64,000 nt of DNA from assembly GCA_021776525.1 (NCBI GenBank), contig JAJFFT010000002.1, forward strand, positions 62,001 through 126,000, read 5' to 3'. A model generated the notes under the pieces. It searched no databases. It was not told the DNA's origin and saw nothing but the letters and a program-made list of their open reading frames with translations. Origin of the DNA: Robiginitomaculum sp. (GTDB taxonomy: Bacteria > Pseudomonadota > Alphaproteobacteria > Caulobacterales > Maricaulaceae). Numbering within the stretch: the stretch's first letter is position 1; each line of letters opens with the position of its first letter. This document shows, in pieces, positions 54,869-64,000 of this stretch. Position numbers and translations under genes: made by a program.

Positions 54869-56098
54869 TTAGGTGCTTAGCGCGAATTGCCCCACATCAG
54901 TGCGCCCGGTGGCAAACCCGGCCTGGCAATAGGCCAGATAAAATTGCCAGAGACGGAAGAAACGCTCGTCAAACCCAAGAGGTTTGATGGTTTGCCATGC
55001 TTTGGTGAAGTTTTTTGTCCATTGGGCCAATGTTACGGCATAGTCTTGGCCGAACATCTGGGCGTCATTCAAGACCAGGCCAGCGTGTTGAAACTCATGT
55101 CGCAACACATTTGGTGACGGCAACACCCCGCCCGGAAAAATATAGCGCTGGATAAAGTCCATACGCTTGCTATAGCGCGAAAAGATATCGTCACGGATGG
55201 TGATGATCTGTACGGCGGCGCGCCCACCGGGTTTTAAGACGTCGTGTATTTTACGAAAATATTCACCCCAATATTCCTGCCCGACGGCCTCGAACATTTC
55301 AATCGAAGCCACTTTGTCAAACTGTCCTTCAACGTCGCGATAATCGACAAAGCGCAAATCCACTTTGTCGCCCAATTGGTTGCGCTGAATGCGGGCTTGG
55401 GCATAGTCATACTGCTCGCGGGATATGGTAATTCCGGTAATCTTGGCACCGATCTGGCTGGCGGCGAATTGTGCAAACCCGCCCCAGCCACAGCCAATCT
55501 CAAGAACATGATCACCGGGTTTGAGGTCCAACGCCGTGGCTAGCGTGTGGTATTTGTGTTGTTGCGCCTCTTCTAACTGATTGTTCGGGCCATCAAAACG
55601 AGCCGAAGAATAGGTCATGGAGGGGTCCAGCCATTGTTCATAAAACGGATTGCCCAGATCATAATGCGATTGGATATTGCGTTTGGCACCGGTGCGGGTG
55701 TTGGCATTGAGGCGCAGCATCAGCGTATAAAATAAGCGCATAACCGGGCTGGCCCCTGTGGCCAATGTGTTCATCCGGTCAAGGTTGAGGGACATGGTAG
55801 TTAGAACTTTGGCCAGATCTGGGGTTGTCCACTCCCCCGCCAGATAACTTTCGGCCAAACCTACATCACCGGTGCGGGCCACCCGCCCGACCAAAGCAAA
55901 GTCATGAATGTGCATGGCGGCGTGCGGGCCAGCATCGGAACCACGAAAAAGCAGGCTTTTCCCATCAGGAAGGGTGAGCTGTAAACTACCGGCGGAGAGT
56001 TTGAGTAAATGCTCGGCCAGACGCTTGAAACTCCACGGCACGCCGCGCAATGCGCGGATGTTTTGTGCTGTTGCCGTCAAAGCGATATCATGCGCCAT
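54869..56098 (-). CDS. cfa: Cyclopropane-fatty-acyl-phospholipid synthase
   Basis: About 409 residues from the ATG at 56098, which follows GGGGGG. SAM motif HVLEIGCGWGGFAQFA, the bicarbonate/substrate region SHYDLGNPFYEQWLDPSMTYSSA and VASIEMFEAVGQEYW are typical. It adds a methylene bridge to membrane unsaturated fatty acids, often in late growth or acid stress. It is followed by cysK on the same strand. Confidence 0.92.
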   Translation of the reverse strand: MAHDIALTATAQNIRALRGVPWSFKRLAEHLLKLSAGSLQLTLPDGKSLLFRGSDAGPHAAMHIHDFALVGRVARTGDVGLAESYLAGEWTTPDLAKVLTTMSLNLDRMNTLATGASPVMRLFYTLMLRLNANTRTGAKRNIQSHYDLGNPFYEQWLDPSMTYSSARFDGPNNQLEEAQQHKYHTLATALDLKPGDHVLEIGCGWGGFAQFAASQIGAKITGITISREQYDYAQARIQRNQLGDKVDLRFVDYRDVEGQFDKVASIEMFEAVGQEYWGEYFRKIHDVLKPGGRAAVQIITIRDDIFSRYSKRMDFIQRYIFPGGVLPSPNVLRHEFQHAGLVLNDAQMFGQDYAVTLAQWTKNFTKAWQTIKPLGFDERFFRLWQFYLAYCQAGFATGRTDVGQFALST

Positions 56099-56262
56099 GT
56101 GCCCCCCGTTTGACCAGTGGAACCCACAGAATAGCAAAAAAACGCCAATAAGACAAAACCAGCCCCTTCAGCGCCGTAATTTTTTGCTTTTGGCCTCTTT
56201 GCCGCCGCTTTTGAATCGTGCAATGGAGTGCATAGAGCACGCCGCAAAATGAAAGAACGCCC

Positions 56263-57417
56263 ATGCGCATCCTCACTGCCTTTCTGATCCTTGTTTCGAC
56301 CACCGCCACGACACTTGCGGCAGAATTTGAAACCCCCGCCAGCCATGCGGTGATCCTCGACTATGATACTGGTTTGGTCCTGTTCGGGAAAGACGCGGAT
56401 ACGCCGGTTCCACCGGCATCTATGACGAAAATCATGACCCTTTTCATGGTCTTCGAACGCCTTAAATCCGGCGCGTTAAGCCTGGATACAGAATTTACAG
56501 TATCTGCCGATGCGTGGCGTCGCGGCGGGTTTAGCTCTGGTTCCTCGACCATGTGTCTGCGCCCCAAGGAACGGGTACGCGTCGAAGACCTCATTCGCGG
56601 GGTGATTGTGCTTTCGGGGAATGATGCGGCGATTACACTGGCCGAAAACATCGCCGGCAGCGAAGAGGCTTTTGCTCGTCAGATGACCGAACGGGCGCAC
56701 GAATTGGGCCTTTCCACGGTCGAATTTCATAATGCAACCGGCTGGCCGGACCCAGGCCATGCAATCAGCGTTCATGACCTGGCTGAACTGACACGTATTA
56801 TCATCCGTGATTTTCCCGAAGATTATGCCTATTTTTCCGAGCGTGAATACGATTGGTGCAAAGCAGCGCCGTCGAACCGTTATAATCGCAACCCGCTTTT
56901 GGGTGTAGTCCCGGGAGCTGATGGCTTGAAAACCGGTCACACCAAAGAGGCCGGTTATGGGCTGGCAGCATCGGCGCAAAAAGACGGTAAACGCCGCATT
57001 GTGGTGTTCACCGGTATGACCTCCAACCGGGGGCGGGCCAATGAGGGCGAACGTCTGATGCGGGCGGCCTTTGGGGACTTTGAAATCCAGACCCTTTACA
57101 CCAAAGGTGCCGTCATTGGGGATGCCAGGGTTACATTGGGCAAAGCGGCAAGCGTGCCATTGGTGGCCGTGGATGATATTGACGTTTCGTTTTTCCGCCC
57201 CAACCGCCGGGCAATAAAAACGGTGCTTGTATATGACGGCCCGGTCCGTGCGCCGATACAAAAGGGCGATCCAATCGGAATATTACAGGTCGAGGAAAGA
57301 GGCGTCGTCAAAGCCACATACACATTACAGGCCGGTGCCTCGGTTGAGAAAAAAGGACTGATGGGCCAGGCCATAGACGGCCTTGTCGGCCTGATCAGAG
57401 GTGCAGGCCAGGAATGA
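56263..57417 (+). CDS. dacC: D-alanyl-D-alanine carboxypeptidase (PBP5/6 family)
   Basis: 384 residues with a signal peptide (to about residue 20). Penicillin-binding motifs: SMTK in PPASMTKIMTL, SGN in VLSGNDAAITL, and KTG in GLKTGHTKEAGYG. The C-terminal domain of PBP5 type ends in an amphipathic anchor (QAIDGLVGLIRGAG). It trims peptidoglycan stem peptides. The stop overlaps tmk by four bases. The gene symbol is approximate. Confidence 0.92.
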   Translation: MRILTAFLILVSTTATTLAAEFETPASHAVILDYDTGLVLFGKDADTPVPPASMTKIMTLFMVFERLKSGALSLDTEFTVSADAWRRGGFSSGSSTMCLRPKERVRVEDLIRGVIVLSGNDAAITLAENIAGSEEAFARQMTERAHELGLSTVEFHNATGWPDPGHAISVHDLAELTRIIIRDFPEDYAYFSEREYDWCKAAPSNRYNRNPLLGVVPGADGLKTGHTKEAGYGLAASAQKDGKRRIVVFTGMTSNRGRANEGERLMRAAFGDFEIQTLYTKGAVIGDARVTLGKAASVPLVAVDDIDVSFFRPNRRAIKTVLVYDGPVRAPIQKGDPIGILQVEERGVVKATYTLQAGASVEKKGLMGQAIDGLVGLIRGAGQE

Positions 57418-58055
57418 GCCGGGGCGGGGCACATTTTATCAGCTTTGAAGGCGGTGAAGGGGCGGGTAAAACCACCCAAATCAAGCTGTTGGGCGAGCAT
57501 TTGCGCAATGCCGGGCACGAAGTGGTCATCACCCGCGAGCCGGGCGGCACGCCGGACGCAGAGATTGTTCGCGATATTGCCCTGAACGGGGAGCCGGGTC
57601 GGTGGTCGGCTGTCGAGGAAATGCTGCTCATGTATACGGCGCGCTCGCAATTGGTGCGCACCGTTATACGCCCGGCGCTGGACCGTGGTGCATGGGTGCT
57701 TTCCGATCGGTTTGCAGATTCTACGCTGGTCTATCAGGGCTATGCAGGCGGTGTGGACCCCGATGATGTGCGTAAGCTGCACGCGCTTGTACTGGGTGAT
57801 TTCAACCCGGACATCACCTTCATTATGGATATTGCCCCCGATAACGGAATGCGCCGCGTACATTCACGGGCTGAGGTGCTGAACCAATTTGAACTGCGCG
57901 ACGATGCCTTCTATGTGCGTGCGCGCTCTGCGTATCTTGATATTGCCGCCCAGGAACCCGAACGTTGTGCGGTGATCAATGCAACGCAAAGCCCCGAAGC
58001 CGTGGCCGATGATATTTTACAGGTCATCATAGAGCGCACCGGAACGAAGCCGTGA
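57414..58055 (+). CDS. tmk: Thymidylate kinase
   Basis: 213 residues. P-loop FEGGEGAGKTTQIK, the DR(F/Y) motif in LSDRFADSTLVYQGYAGGVD, and REPGGTPDAE are visible. It phosphorylates dTMP. Overlaps at both ends with dacC and holB show a tight operon. Confidence 0.96.
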   Translation: MSRGGAHFISFEGGEGAGKTTQIKLLGEHLRNAGHEVVITREPGGTPDAEIVRDIALNGEPGRWSAVEEMLLMYTARSQLVRTVIRPALDRGAWVLSDRFADSTLVYQGYAGGVDPDDVRKLHALVLGDFNPDITFIMDIAPDNGMRRVHSRAEVLNQFELRDDAFYVRARSAYLDIAAQEPERCAVINATQSPEAVADDILQVIIERTGTKP

Positions 58056-59119
58056 GCGTGCCTGATTATCCGGACGAGCCGGACCGGGCGCCGAATTGCC
58101 CGGCACCACGCGAAAGCTTTGACCTTTATGGGCACGAACACGCAGAGCAGGCCTTTGTGGATGCAATGCACAGCGGGCATTTGCACCATGCCTGGTTGTT
58201 GGCCGGGCCGCGCGGCATTGGCAAGGCAACATTGGCGTACCGCATGGCGCGCCGGGTGCTGGGGGCCAAAGCTGATCTGGCGCACGGGCTGTTGGGTTCT
58301 GATCCAGATGATCCAACGTGCCAGCGTATTGCGGCGATGAGCCATGGCGATGTGCTGGTCTTGCGCCGCCCGTTTGATGAAAAACGTAAACGCTGGCGTG
58401 CAGAAATAACCGTGGACGAGGCGCGCAGGATGGCGGGCCTGTTTCAGACCCGCGCCGGCGAAGGTGGTTGGCGCGTGTGCATCATTGATGCAGCGGACGA
58501 GCTGAACCTGAATGCGGCCAATGCTATTTTGAAAATGCTGGAAGAACCGCCCGACCGGGCCATGGTCATTCTGGTGGCGCATGCGCCGGGGCGTTTGCCG
58601 GCAACCATACGCTCGCGCTGTCGGCGGATGGATTTACGGCCTTTATCACAAGACCTGACGCAAAAAATTGCCATACAACACGGGGCCAGTGCCGATGAGG
58701 CGCAGTTGGCGGCTCAGTTGGCCGCAGGCAGTCCGGGGCGCACATTGGCCATTGCCTCGGCCGGCGGGGCGACCTTGTGGCGCGAGATTGACCAATTGGT
58801 GAGCCAGGGTGCCCATGGAGGGCAGAGCCTGGCACAGGATCTGGTGCGGCGTCTTTCGCTGGCCAAAGCGGCCCCTGAACGGACCTTGTTTTTTGAGTTG
58901 CTGGTCATGCGCCTAGAAAAGAGCATGCGTGATTGCGCCCGCACTGGCGCGCTCAAAGGGGTGGAGCCGTGGTTTGCCTTGCGGGCAGATATACAAAGTC
59001 TGGCTAATGATATGGACCGTCTTTATCTCGACCCTGGGCAGGTGCTTTTTAGCGCAATTCAGAACACATGGCGGACCGTTGCGGCACATCCTTTGACCAA
59101 GGGGGATGCGTCATGTTGA
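58052..59119 (+). CDS. holB: DNA polymerase III delta-prime subunit
   Basis: 355 residues from a GTG at 58052 that overlaps the tmk stop. Walker-like GPRGIGKATLAYR, the sensor region DAADELNLNAANAILKMLEEPP and LPATIRSRCRRMDLRPL are diagnostic. It is part of the clamp loader. The tmk-holB-tatD order is widespread in bacteria. Confidence 0.93.
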   Translation: MSVPDYPDEPDRAPNCPAPRESFDLYGHEHAEQAFVDAMHSGHLHHAWLLAGPRGIGKATLAYRMARRVLGAKADLAHGLLGSDPDDPTCQRIAAMSHGDVLVLRRPFDEKRKRWRAEITVDEARRMAGLFQTRAGEGGWRVCIIDAADELNLNAANAILKMLEEPPDRAMVILVAHAPGRLPATIRSRCRRMDLRPLSQDLTQKIAIQHGASADEAQLAAQLAAGSPGRTLAIASAGGATLWREIDQLVSQGAHGGQSLAQDLVRRLSLAKAAPERTLFFELLVMRLEKSMRDCARTGALKGVEPWFALRADIQSLANDMDRLYLDPGQVLFSAIQNTWRTVAAHPLTKGDASC

Positions 59120-59913
59120 TCGACAGTCACGTTAATTTACACGCCGCTTCATACCGTCATGATCTTGGCGAGGTTATCGCGCGAGCGCGGGATGAAAATG
59201 TGCAGGTGATGGCGACAATTTGCTGTCGTCTCAGCGAATATTCACGGGCTTTGGCGGTGGCGGATATGGACCCGGACATCTGGTGCACACTTGGGGTGCA
59301 TCCACACCATGCCGGGGATGATCCGCGCATTTGCCCTGAGATGTTGATTGATCTGGCTGCCAATCCTAAAGTTATTGGTATTGGTGAAACCGGGCTGGAC
59401 TATCACTATGGATATAGCGCCCGTGATGATCAGTTGGCTAATTTACGTGCCCATGCCGAGGCGGCGCGCCAGACCGGATTGCCACTGGTCCTGCATACCC
59501 GCGAAGCCGATGACGATATGATGGCCTTTTTAGACGATGAAAATGCGGGTCAGGATTTCACCTTTATATTGCATTCTTATACATCGGGTGAAGCACTGGC
59601 CCGCCTTGCGGCTGAGCGCGGCGGGTATTTCAGCGTCAACGGCATTGCCAGTTTTCGCAACGCCCAAAGCGTTCGTGATGTTATTGCGCAGATTATGCCA
59701 ATGGAGCGGATACTGCTTGAAACCGACTGCCCATATCTGGCCCCGATCCCCAAGCGCGGACGGCGCAACGAACCTGCGTATCTGTCTTATATCGCCAGGT
59801 GTCTGGCCGAGATCAAAGGCGTGTCGCCGGAGGAAGTTGAAGCGCGAACAACGCAAAACTTTTTTGATCTGTTCGCACGGGCCGCATCATCACAACGAAA
59901 GCCTGCCTTATGA
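59113..59913 (+). CDS. tatD: TatD-family metal-dependent hydrolase
   Basis: 266 residues. The start at 59113 overlaps holB. Metal-site residues: Glu in GIGETGLDYHY, His in LPLVLHTRE and FILHSYTSG, and Asp in LLETDCPYLAP. The first motif, normally His-X-His (as in DSHCHLD), reads DSHVNLH, so the second His is Asn. It may still be active with an altered site. Followed closely by the MBL-fold gene. Confidence 0.9.
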   Translation: MLIDSHVNLHAASYRHDLGEVIARARDENVQVMATICCRLSEYSRALAVADMDPDIWCTLGVHPHHAGDDPRICPEMLIDLAANPKVIGIGETGLDYHYGYSARDDQLANLRAHAEAARQTGLPLVLHTREADDDMMAFLDDENAGQDFTFILHSYTSGEALARLAAERGGYFSVNGIASFRNAQSVRDVIAQIMPMERILLETDCPYLAPIPKRGRRNEPAYLSYIARCLAEIKGVSPEEVEARTTQNFFDLFARAASSQRKPAL

Positions 59914-60722
59914 AGGATGCACCGACCGATGTACGTATTCTGGGCTGTGGGTCGTCGGGCGGCGTGCCGCGCATTGGCCCAAACTGGGGGAATTGCGACC
60001 CCAATGAGCCGCGCAACCGTCGCTCGCGCTGTTCTATTCTGGTCCAGAGAGAAGCCAGCAATGGTGCAACAACCAGTGTGCTGGTCGATACCTCTCCGGA
60101 TATGCGCGAACAATTACTGAGCGCAAAGACCAACCGTCTTGATGCTGTTCTTTACACCCATGACCATGCAGATCAGGCCCATGGCGTCGATGATCTGCGC
60201 CAGATCTGCTATGCCATGCATAAACGTGTGCCTGTTTATATGGACGCGCCCACATCCAGCACACTGACCCGGCGTTTTGACTATTGCTTTGTGCAAGCGG
60301 AACATTCCAGCTATCCGGCGATTTTGCAGGCACAGGATATGCCATCGCCGGGAACACCATTTACAATTGATGGGCCGGGCGGCGCATTGTCGGTTATGGC
60401 CATAGATCTGGAACATGGTCCCCGTACACGTTCATTGGGATTTCGTTTTGGAGATATTGCCTATTCGCCGGATGTTTCTGCGATACCCGAAGAAAGTTTC
60501 GAGCATTTACAGGGCCTGAAGGTCTGGATCGTCGATGCCTTGCGGATTGAACCGCACCCGTCGCATGCGCATCTGGCGCAAACGCTGGAATGGATAGAAC
60601 GCCTGAAACCAGAGCGAGCCATCCTGACGAATATGCATATTACGTTGGATTATGCCGCACTGATTGCGGACCTGCCTGCGGGTGTGGAACCTGCGCATGA
60701 CGGCATGGTTGTTCGGGCGTAA
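59910..60722 (+). CDS. MBL-fold metallo-hydrolase (PhnP-like)
   Basis: 270 residues. VRILGCGSSGGVPRIGPNWGNCDPNEPRNRRSR-type N-terminus and the metal motif THDHADQAHGVDDLR. In most homologues the last His of HxHxDH is present; here it is Gln. The gene overlaps tatD by four bases and is the last of the dacC-tmk-holB-tatD unit. It may be a cyclic-phosphate or ribonuclease-Z-like hydrolase; the substrate is not known. Confidence 0.85.
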   Translation: MKDAPTDVRILGCGSSGGVPRIGPNWGNCDPNEPRNRRSRCSILVQREASNGATTSVLVDTSPDMREQLLSAKTNRLDAVLYTHDHADQAHGVDDLRQICYAMHKRVPVYMDAPTSSTLTRRFDYCFVQAEHSSYPAILQAQDMPSPGTPFTIDGPGGALSVMAIDLEHGPRTRSLGFRFGDIAYSPDVSAIPEESFEHLQGLKVWIVDALRIEPHPSHAHLAQTLEWIERLKPERAILTNMHITLDYAALIADLPAGVEPAHDGMVVRA

Positions 60723-60731
60723 ATACCGCCC

Positions 60732-61160
60732 TTATTTTTTCTTGGATTTACGAGACCCCTTACCCAGACCAATTTCCTTGGCCAGGGTTGAACGCCGTTT
60801 TGCATAGGCCGGTGCAACCATGGGGTAATCGGCAGGCAGGCGCCATTTTTGACGGTATTCGTCAGGTGTGAGGCCAAACCGGGTGCGAATATAGCGTTTC
60901 AGCATTTTGAGCTTGGCGCCATCTTCGAGGCAAATGATATAGTCATCGGTGATCGAGCGCGACACCGGGACGGCGGGCTTTTGCTTGACGGGGGCAGCGG
61001 CGGCACCGGTCAAGTCAACCATGGCGTTGTGAACAGATTTGATCAAATCTGGCAATTCCTGCACGGCGATTGTATTATTGCTGACATAGGACGCAATAAT
61101 ATCAGTCGTCATCTGAATTTTTTCGAGAGAATCTGTCGAAGTTTCATCTTCACTGGTCAT
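60732..61160 (-). CDS. mucR: MucR/Ros-family transcriptional regulator
   Basis: 142 residues. The N-terminal oligomerisation part (TDIIASYVSNNTIAVQELPDLI) and the DNA-binding part with CLEDG, LKMLKRYIRTRFGLTPDEYRQKW and AYAKRRSTLAKEIGLG are characteristic. The zinc-finger ligands normally read Cys-X2-Cys/Asp and His-X3-His; here C77 and D80 remain while the His positions are Y90 and R94, so zinc binding is unlikely to be classical. MucR proteins coat AT-rich promoters and act in cell-cycle control. It converges on the MBL gene with nine bases between. Confidence 0.92.
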   Translation of the reverse strand: MTSEDETSTDSLEKIQMTTDIIASYVSNNTIAVQELPDLIKSVHNAMVDLTGAAAAPVKQKPAVPVSRSITDDYIICLEDGAKLKMLKRYIRTRFGLTPDEYRQKWRLPADYPMVAPAYAKRRSTLAKEIGLGKGSRKSKKK

Positions 61161-61526
61161 TGTATCGCCCTTTGGTGCATGCCTTGATATCGCATTGAGG
61201 TTACAAATTTGTGCTCATTTAATACGAACAAAAGTTACTATGACGCAATAGCATATGTGTAAATTGCTTTTGATAATTGCATTGTGAAATATCTGTAATC
61301 TAGTGCTGTTTATCTGCCGTAATCTTTGAAAGTATTGTTGTTTTCAATAAAACCTCGGCGAACTTGGGCCCCGCTCTATGGCCGGTAAAAATAAAACTAC
61401 ACCTGAGGCCCCACAATAAAGGTAAACAAAGCTGCAAAGTGGGTAAAAAGCTGGTTGTGTCTGCGTCTGACTGGTTTTATCACACGTTGATACATATCAT
61501 CGCCGTGCGAGCAGGAGTGTCGTACC
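61161..61526. other. Spacer between divergent mucR and glyA
   Basis: About 366 bases, AT-rich near mucR, with no gene that I can support. It should hold both promoters. I looked for a riboswitch-like fold ahead of glyA and saw none that I could defend. Confidence 0.5.
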
Positions 61527-62834
61527 ATGAAGGATCAGAATTCACCGAACGCGCCTCGATCCCCTTACTTTACTGAACGTCTGGCTACGGTCGATGCAGA
61601 GGTTTTTGCGGCCTTGCGCCTGGAAGAGCAGCGCCAGTCCAGACAGATCGAATTGATCGCTTCAGAAAACATTGTCTCGCGTGCGGTTCTTGAAGCCCAA
61701 GGCTCTGTGTTGACCAATAAATACGCCGAAGGTTATCCGGGGCGTCGCTATTATGGCGGATGTGTGCATGCCGATACAATTGAAAGCCTAGCCATTGAAC
61801 GGGCCAAAGCCCTGTTTAATGCGGGGTTTGCCAACGTGCAGCCAAGTTCAGGCAGTCAGGCCAATCAGGGCGTCTTTCTGGCGCTGATTAAACCCGGCGA
61901 CACGGTTTTGGGGCTTAGCCTTGCGGCCGGTGGGCACCTTACCCACGGTGCGCGGCCCAACATGTCGGGCAAATGGTTTAACGCGGTGCATTATGGTGTG
62001 CGCGAAGACACTGCACAGATAGATATGGACGAGGTGCGCGACCTGGCCCGCCAACACAAGCCAGCCCTGATCATCACGGGTGGTTCTGCTTATCCGCGCC
62101 ATATTGACTTTGCCGCATTTCGCGAAATTGCCGATGAAGTTGATGCCTATCTGATGGTTGATATGGCGCACATTGCGGGTCTGATCGCTGGCGGCGTACA
62201 CCCCAGCCCCATGCCCCATGCCCATGTGGTGACCACGACCACACACAAGACCCTGCGCGGGCCACGCGGTGGGATGATTTTGACCAATGATGAAATCATC
62301 GCCAAGAAAATCAACTCAGCGATTTTTCCAGGGCTGCAAGGCGGGCCTCTTATGCACGTTATAACCGCAAAGGCGGTGGCCTTTGGCGAGGCACTTCGGC
62401 CAGAGTTCAAAACATATGCGGCCAATGTTGTGGCCAATTGCAAAGCCATGGCCGGGGTTCTGGAAGACGCGGGATATGATCTGGTTTCCGGCGGCACGGA
62501 TACCCATTTGGCACTGGTGGATTTGCGTCCCAAAGGCGTTAAGGGCAATGCCGCCGAACAGGCACTGGAACGGGCTTATATCACCTGCAATAAAAACGGC
62601 GTGCCGTTTGATCAGGAAAAACCAACCATTACGTCGGGTATTCGGATTGGTTCGCCGGCAACAACAACGCGCGGTTTGAACGAAGCTGACTTTCGCTCGG
62701 TGGGTGGTATGATTGTCCGGGTGCTGGATGCTCTGGCACAAAACCCGGATGGTGATGCAGCGATTGAGGCCGATGTTCGTAATGCGGTTGAGGCGCTGAC
62801 AGCGCGTTATCCGCTCTATGGCGAGTTACACTAA
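61527..62834 (+). CDS. glyA: Serine hydroxymethyltransferase
   Basis: 435 residues. PLP Lys in [17 protein letters not shown], the N-terminal [19 protein letters not shown] and [13 protein letters not shown] are standard. It interconverts serine and glycine with tetrahydrofolate. The stop overlaps the nrdR start (TAATG). Confidence 0.97.
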   Translation: MKDQNSPNAPRSPYFTERLATVDAEVFAALRLEEQRQSRQIELIASENIVSRAVLEAQGSVLTNKYAEGYPGRRYYGGCVHADTIESLAIERAKALFNAGFANVQPSSGSQANQGVFLALIKPGDTVLGLSLAAGGHLTHGARPNMSGKWFNAVHYGVREDTAQIDMDEVRDLARQHKPALIITGGSAYPRHIDFAAFREIADEVDAYLMVDMAHIAGLIAGGVHPSPMPHAHVVTTTTHKTLRGPRGGMILTNDEIIAKKINSAIFPGLQGGPLMHVITAKAVAFGEALRPEFKTYAANVVANCKAMAGVLEDAGYDLVSGGTDTHLALVDLRPKGVKGNAAEQALERAYITCNKNGVPFDQEKPTITSGIRIGSPATTTRGLNEADFRSVGGMIVRVLDALAQNPDGDAAIEADVRNAVEALTARYPLYGELH

Positions 62835-63289
62835 TGCGCTGCCCTTTCTGTTCCAGCGAAGATACGCAGGTTAAAGATTCGCGCTCGGCCGAAGAGGGGG
62901 CGGCGATCCGTCGTCGCCGCCAGTGCATTTCTTGCGGCCAGCGCTTTACAACCTTCGAGCGGGTGCAGTTAAGGGATCTAACCGTGCTCAAGCGGTCCGG
63001 CCGGCGGGTGCGTTTTGATCGTGAAAAATTATTGCGATCGGTTTTGGTTGCCATGCAAAAACGCCCAATGGAGCGCGACCAGATTGAACAGCTGGTTTCT
63101 TCTATTGTGCGCCGCCTTGAAGGCGAGGGTGAGCTGGACATCACATCGGAACGCATAGGACAGATGGTGATGGAATCGCTCTCAAATCTCGACCCGGTGG
63201 CCTATGTACGTTATGCCTCGGTCTATAAGGACTTTACCGAAAGCAGCGATTTTGCGCGCTTTATCGCCGATGAAAAGCTCGACGAATAA
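62834..63289 (+). CDS. nrdR: Ribonucleotide reductase regulator NrdR
   Basis: 151 residues. The zinc ribbon [17 protein letters not shown]...[12 protein letters not shown] and an ATP-cone domain ([19 protein letters not shown]) are seen. It represses nrd genes according to dATP/ATP. It overlaps glyA by one base. The rib genes that often follow it in alphaproteobacteria are absent here. Confidence 0.96.
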   Translation: MRCPFCSSEDTQVKDSRSAEEGAAIRRRRQCISCGQRFTTFERVQLRDLTVLKRSGRRVRFDREKLLRSVLVAMQKRPMERDQIEQLVSSIVRRLEGEGELDITSERIGQMVMESLSNLDPVAYVRYASVYKDFTESSDFARFIADEKLDE

Positions 63290-63388
63290 GCCCAGACCTG
63301 TGCACAATGCAGTCACATCTGCGCCCGGTGCTGGTCGTCGATGATTTGGCGGGCTAGAGAGCCGTGTGACGATCCAAGGAAGTATTTG

Positions 63389-63868
63389 ATGAACAAGGCC
63401 GCCGAAAAACACGCCACTCACCACGCCACAGAACGGCGCGATGCACGCCTGCGTGCTGTTCAAGCCCTGTTTCAGATGGATATTGGTGGCATGGGTGCGC
63501 GCCGGGTGATCGAAGAATTCAGAGAAGACCGTCTGGACGGCAAGGATGATACCGGTGCGGAAGGGGTGGCCAATGCCGCCCTTTTTGAAAAACTGGTGCG
63601 GGGCGTCGTTGAACATCAGACCAGTATTGACCAGGCCATCAGTCGGCATTTGGCCAAGAATTGGCGTCTGAACCGTCTGGACGCCACATTGCGGGCTATT
63701 TTGCGCGTTGCGACACTGGAAATTTTGCATTACCCGCAAACCCCCGCAAAATCTATTTTGAACGAATATGTTGATCTGGCCGGAGATTTTTTTTCAGGGC
63801 CTGAACCGGGCTTTATCAATGGTGCCCTTGAGGCGCTGGCCCGTATAGAGCGTAAGGATGAGTTCTAA
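63389..63868 (+). CDS. nusB: Transcription antitermination factor NusB
   Basis: About 159 residues from the ATG at 63389, which follows AAGGAAGT. Family features: RLRAVQALFQMDIGG, KLVRGVVEHQTSIDQAI, WRLNRLDATLRAILRVATLEIL and NEYVDLAGDFF. It joins NusE (S10) in rRNA antitermination. It overlaps thiL. Confidence 0.93.
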   Translation: MNKAAEKHATHHATERRDARLRAVQALFQMDIGGMGARRVIEEFREDRLDGKDDTGAEGVANAALFEKLVRGVVEHQTSIDQAISRHLAKNWRLNRLDATLRAILRVATLEILHYPQTPAKSILNEYVDLAGDFFSGPEPGFINGALEALARIERKDEF

Positions 63869-64000
63869 GCCCCCCATACCCCCACCCGGCGGTGAGTTTG
63901 CCTTCATCAAGGCGCTAGCGGCCATAACAAGCCGAACGCCGGAAGCCCTTGGGTTGGCCGATGACGGTGCGGTGTTGCACTTTGGTGATGGACGCAAGCT
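63858..64000 (+). CDS. thiL: Thiamine-monophosphate kinase, N-terminal part (cut by window end)
   Basis: 47 codons from the ATG at 63858, overlapping the nusB stop by 11 bases. GEFAFIKALAAITSR and LGLADDGAVLH match the ThiL N-terminus. It makes thiamine diphosphate from the monophosphate. nusB-thiL is a common order. Confidence 0.85.
   Translation, partial: MSSKPPIPPPGGEFAFIKALAAITSRTPEALGLADDGAVLHFGDGRK

Noticed and set aside
61161..61526. Riboswitch ahead of glyA
   Set aside because: No conserved core of a glycine, SAM or tetrahydrofolate riboswitch could be recognised.

Overview
The window looks like the chromosome of a mid-GC alphaproteobacterium, plausibly an aquatic, stalked- or Hyphomonas-like lineage. 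The evidence is a PopZ-type polar organiser (37.6-38.3 kb) in the order isoaspartate methyltransferase homologue - TolC - PopZ - ValS, a MucR/Ros-type regulator, an NDUFS4-like complex I accessory subunit, and the block glyA-nrdR-nusB-thiL. The family assignment is only an inference.

Layout. 0-2.2 kb: end of a translationally coupled membrane redox operon (ferric-reductase-like membrane protein fused to a Rieske domain). 2.3-5.1 kb: a membrane AraC-type regulator and a membrane-anchored amidohydrolase. 5.3-10.9 kb: core genes (HdeD-like protein, ABC-F ATPase, pyruvate kinase, a Tag-like glycosylase) and a divergent TetR/DUF1330 pair with a likely operator. 10.9-33.8 kb: a metal-resistance region, bounded on the left by a decapitated enoyl-CoA hydratase gene and on the right by tRNA-Asn. 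34-64 kb: mainly housekeeping genes (alpha carbonic anhydrase, pcm-like, tolC, popZ, valS, an S9 peptidase, xth, cysK-metC, cfa, a DD-carboxypeptidase, tmk-holB-tatD, mucR, glyA, nrdR, nusB, start of thiL) and four tRNAs (Asn and Cys just right of the island, Pro and Arg near 52 kb). One gene with strong codon bias encodes a secreted protein of unknown function (46.4-48.0 kb).

The metal region contains several units. The first is a czcCBA-type RND pump with a PII-like protein and a Zn/Cd/Pb-type P-type ATPase, behind a promoter with MerR-family geometry. The second is a two-haem peroxidase-like protein facing a porin plus two small c-type cytochromes. The third is a six-gene operon: His-rich DUF2231 protein, acyltransferase, His-rich SnoaL-like protein, then a CnrY/CnrX/CnrH-type anti-sigma, metal sensor and ECF sigma set. 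The fourth is a Met/His/Lys-rich lipoprotein, a Cu-type P-type ATPase, a methyltransferase, a CDF-family protein and a DUF5676 protein.

The main new observation is a bipartite motif, [G/A]AGGG[G/T]-N15-CGTAT. It occurs with identical spacing and correct orientation ahead of four transcription units in this region: the two-haem peroxidase, the porin/cytochrome operon, the CnrYXH operon itself and the copper operon. I found it in no other intergenic region that I scanned by eye. The simplest reading is that it is the promoter of the CnrH-like ECF sigma factor, so that one periplasmic metal sensor controls most of the island, while the czc operon carries a separate MerR-type promoter.
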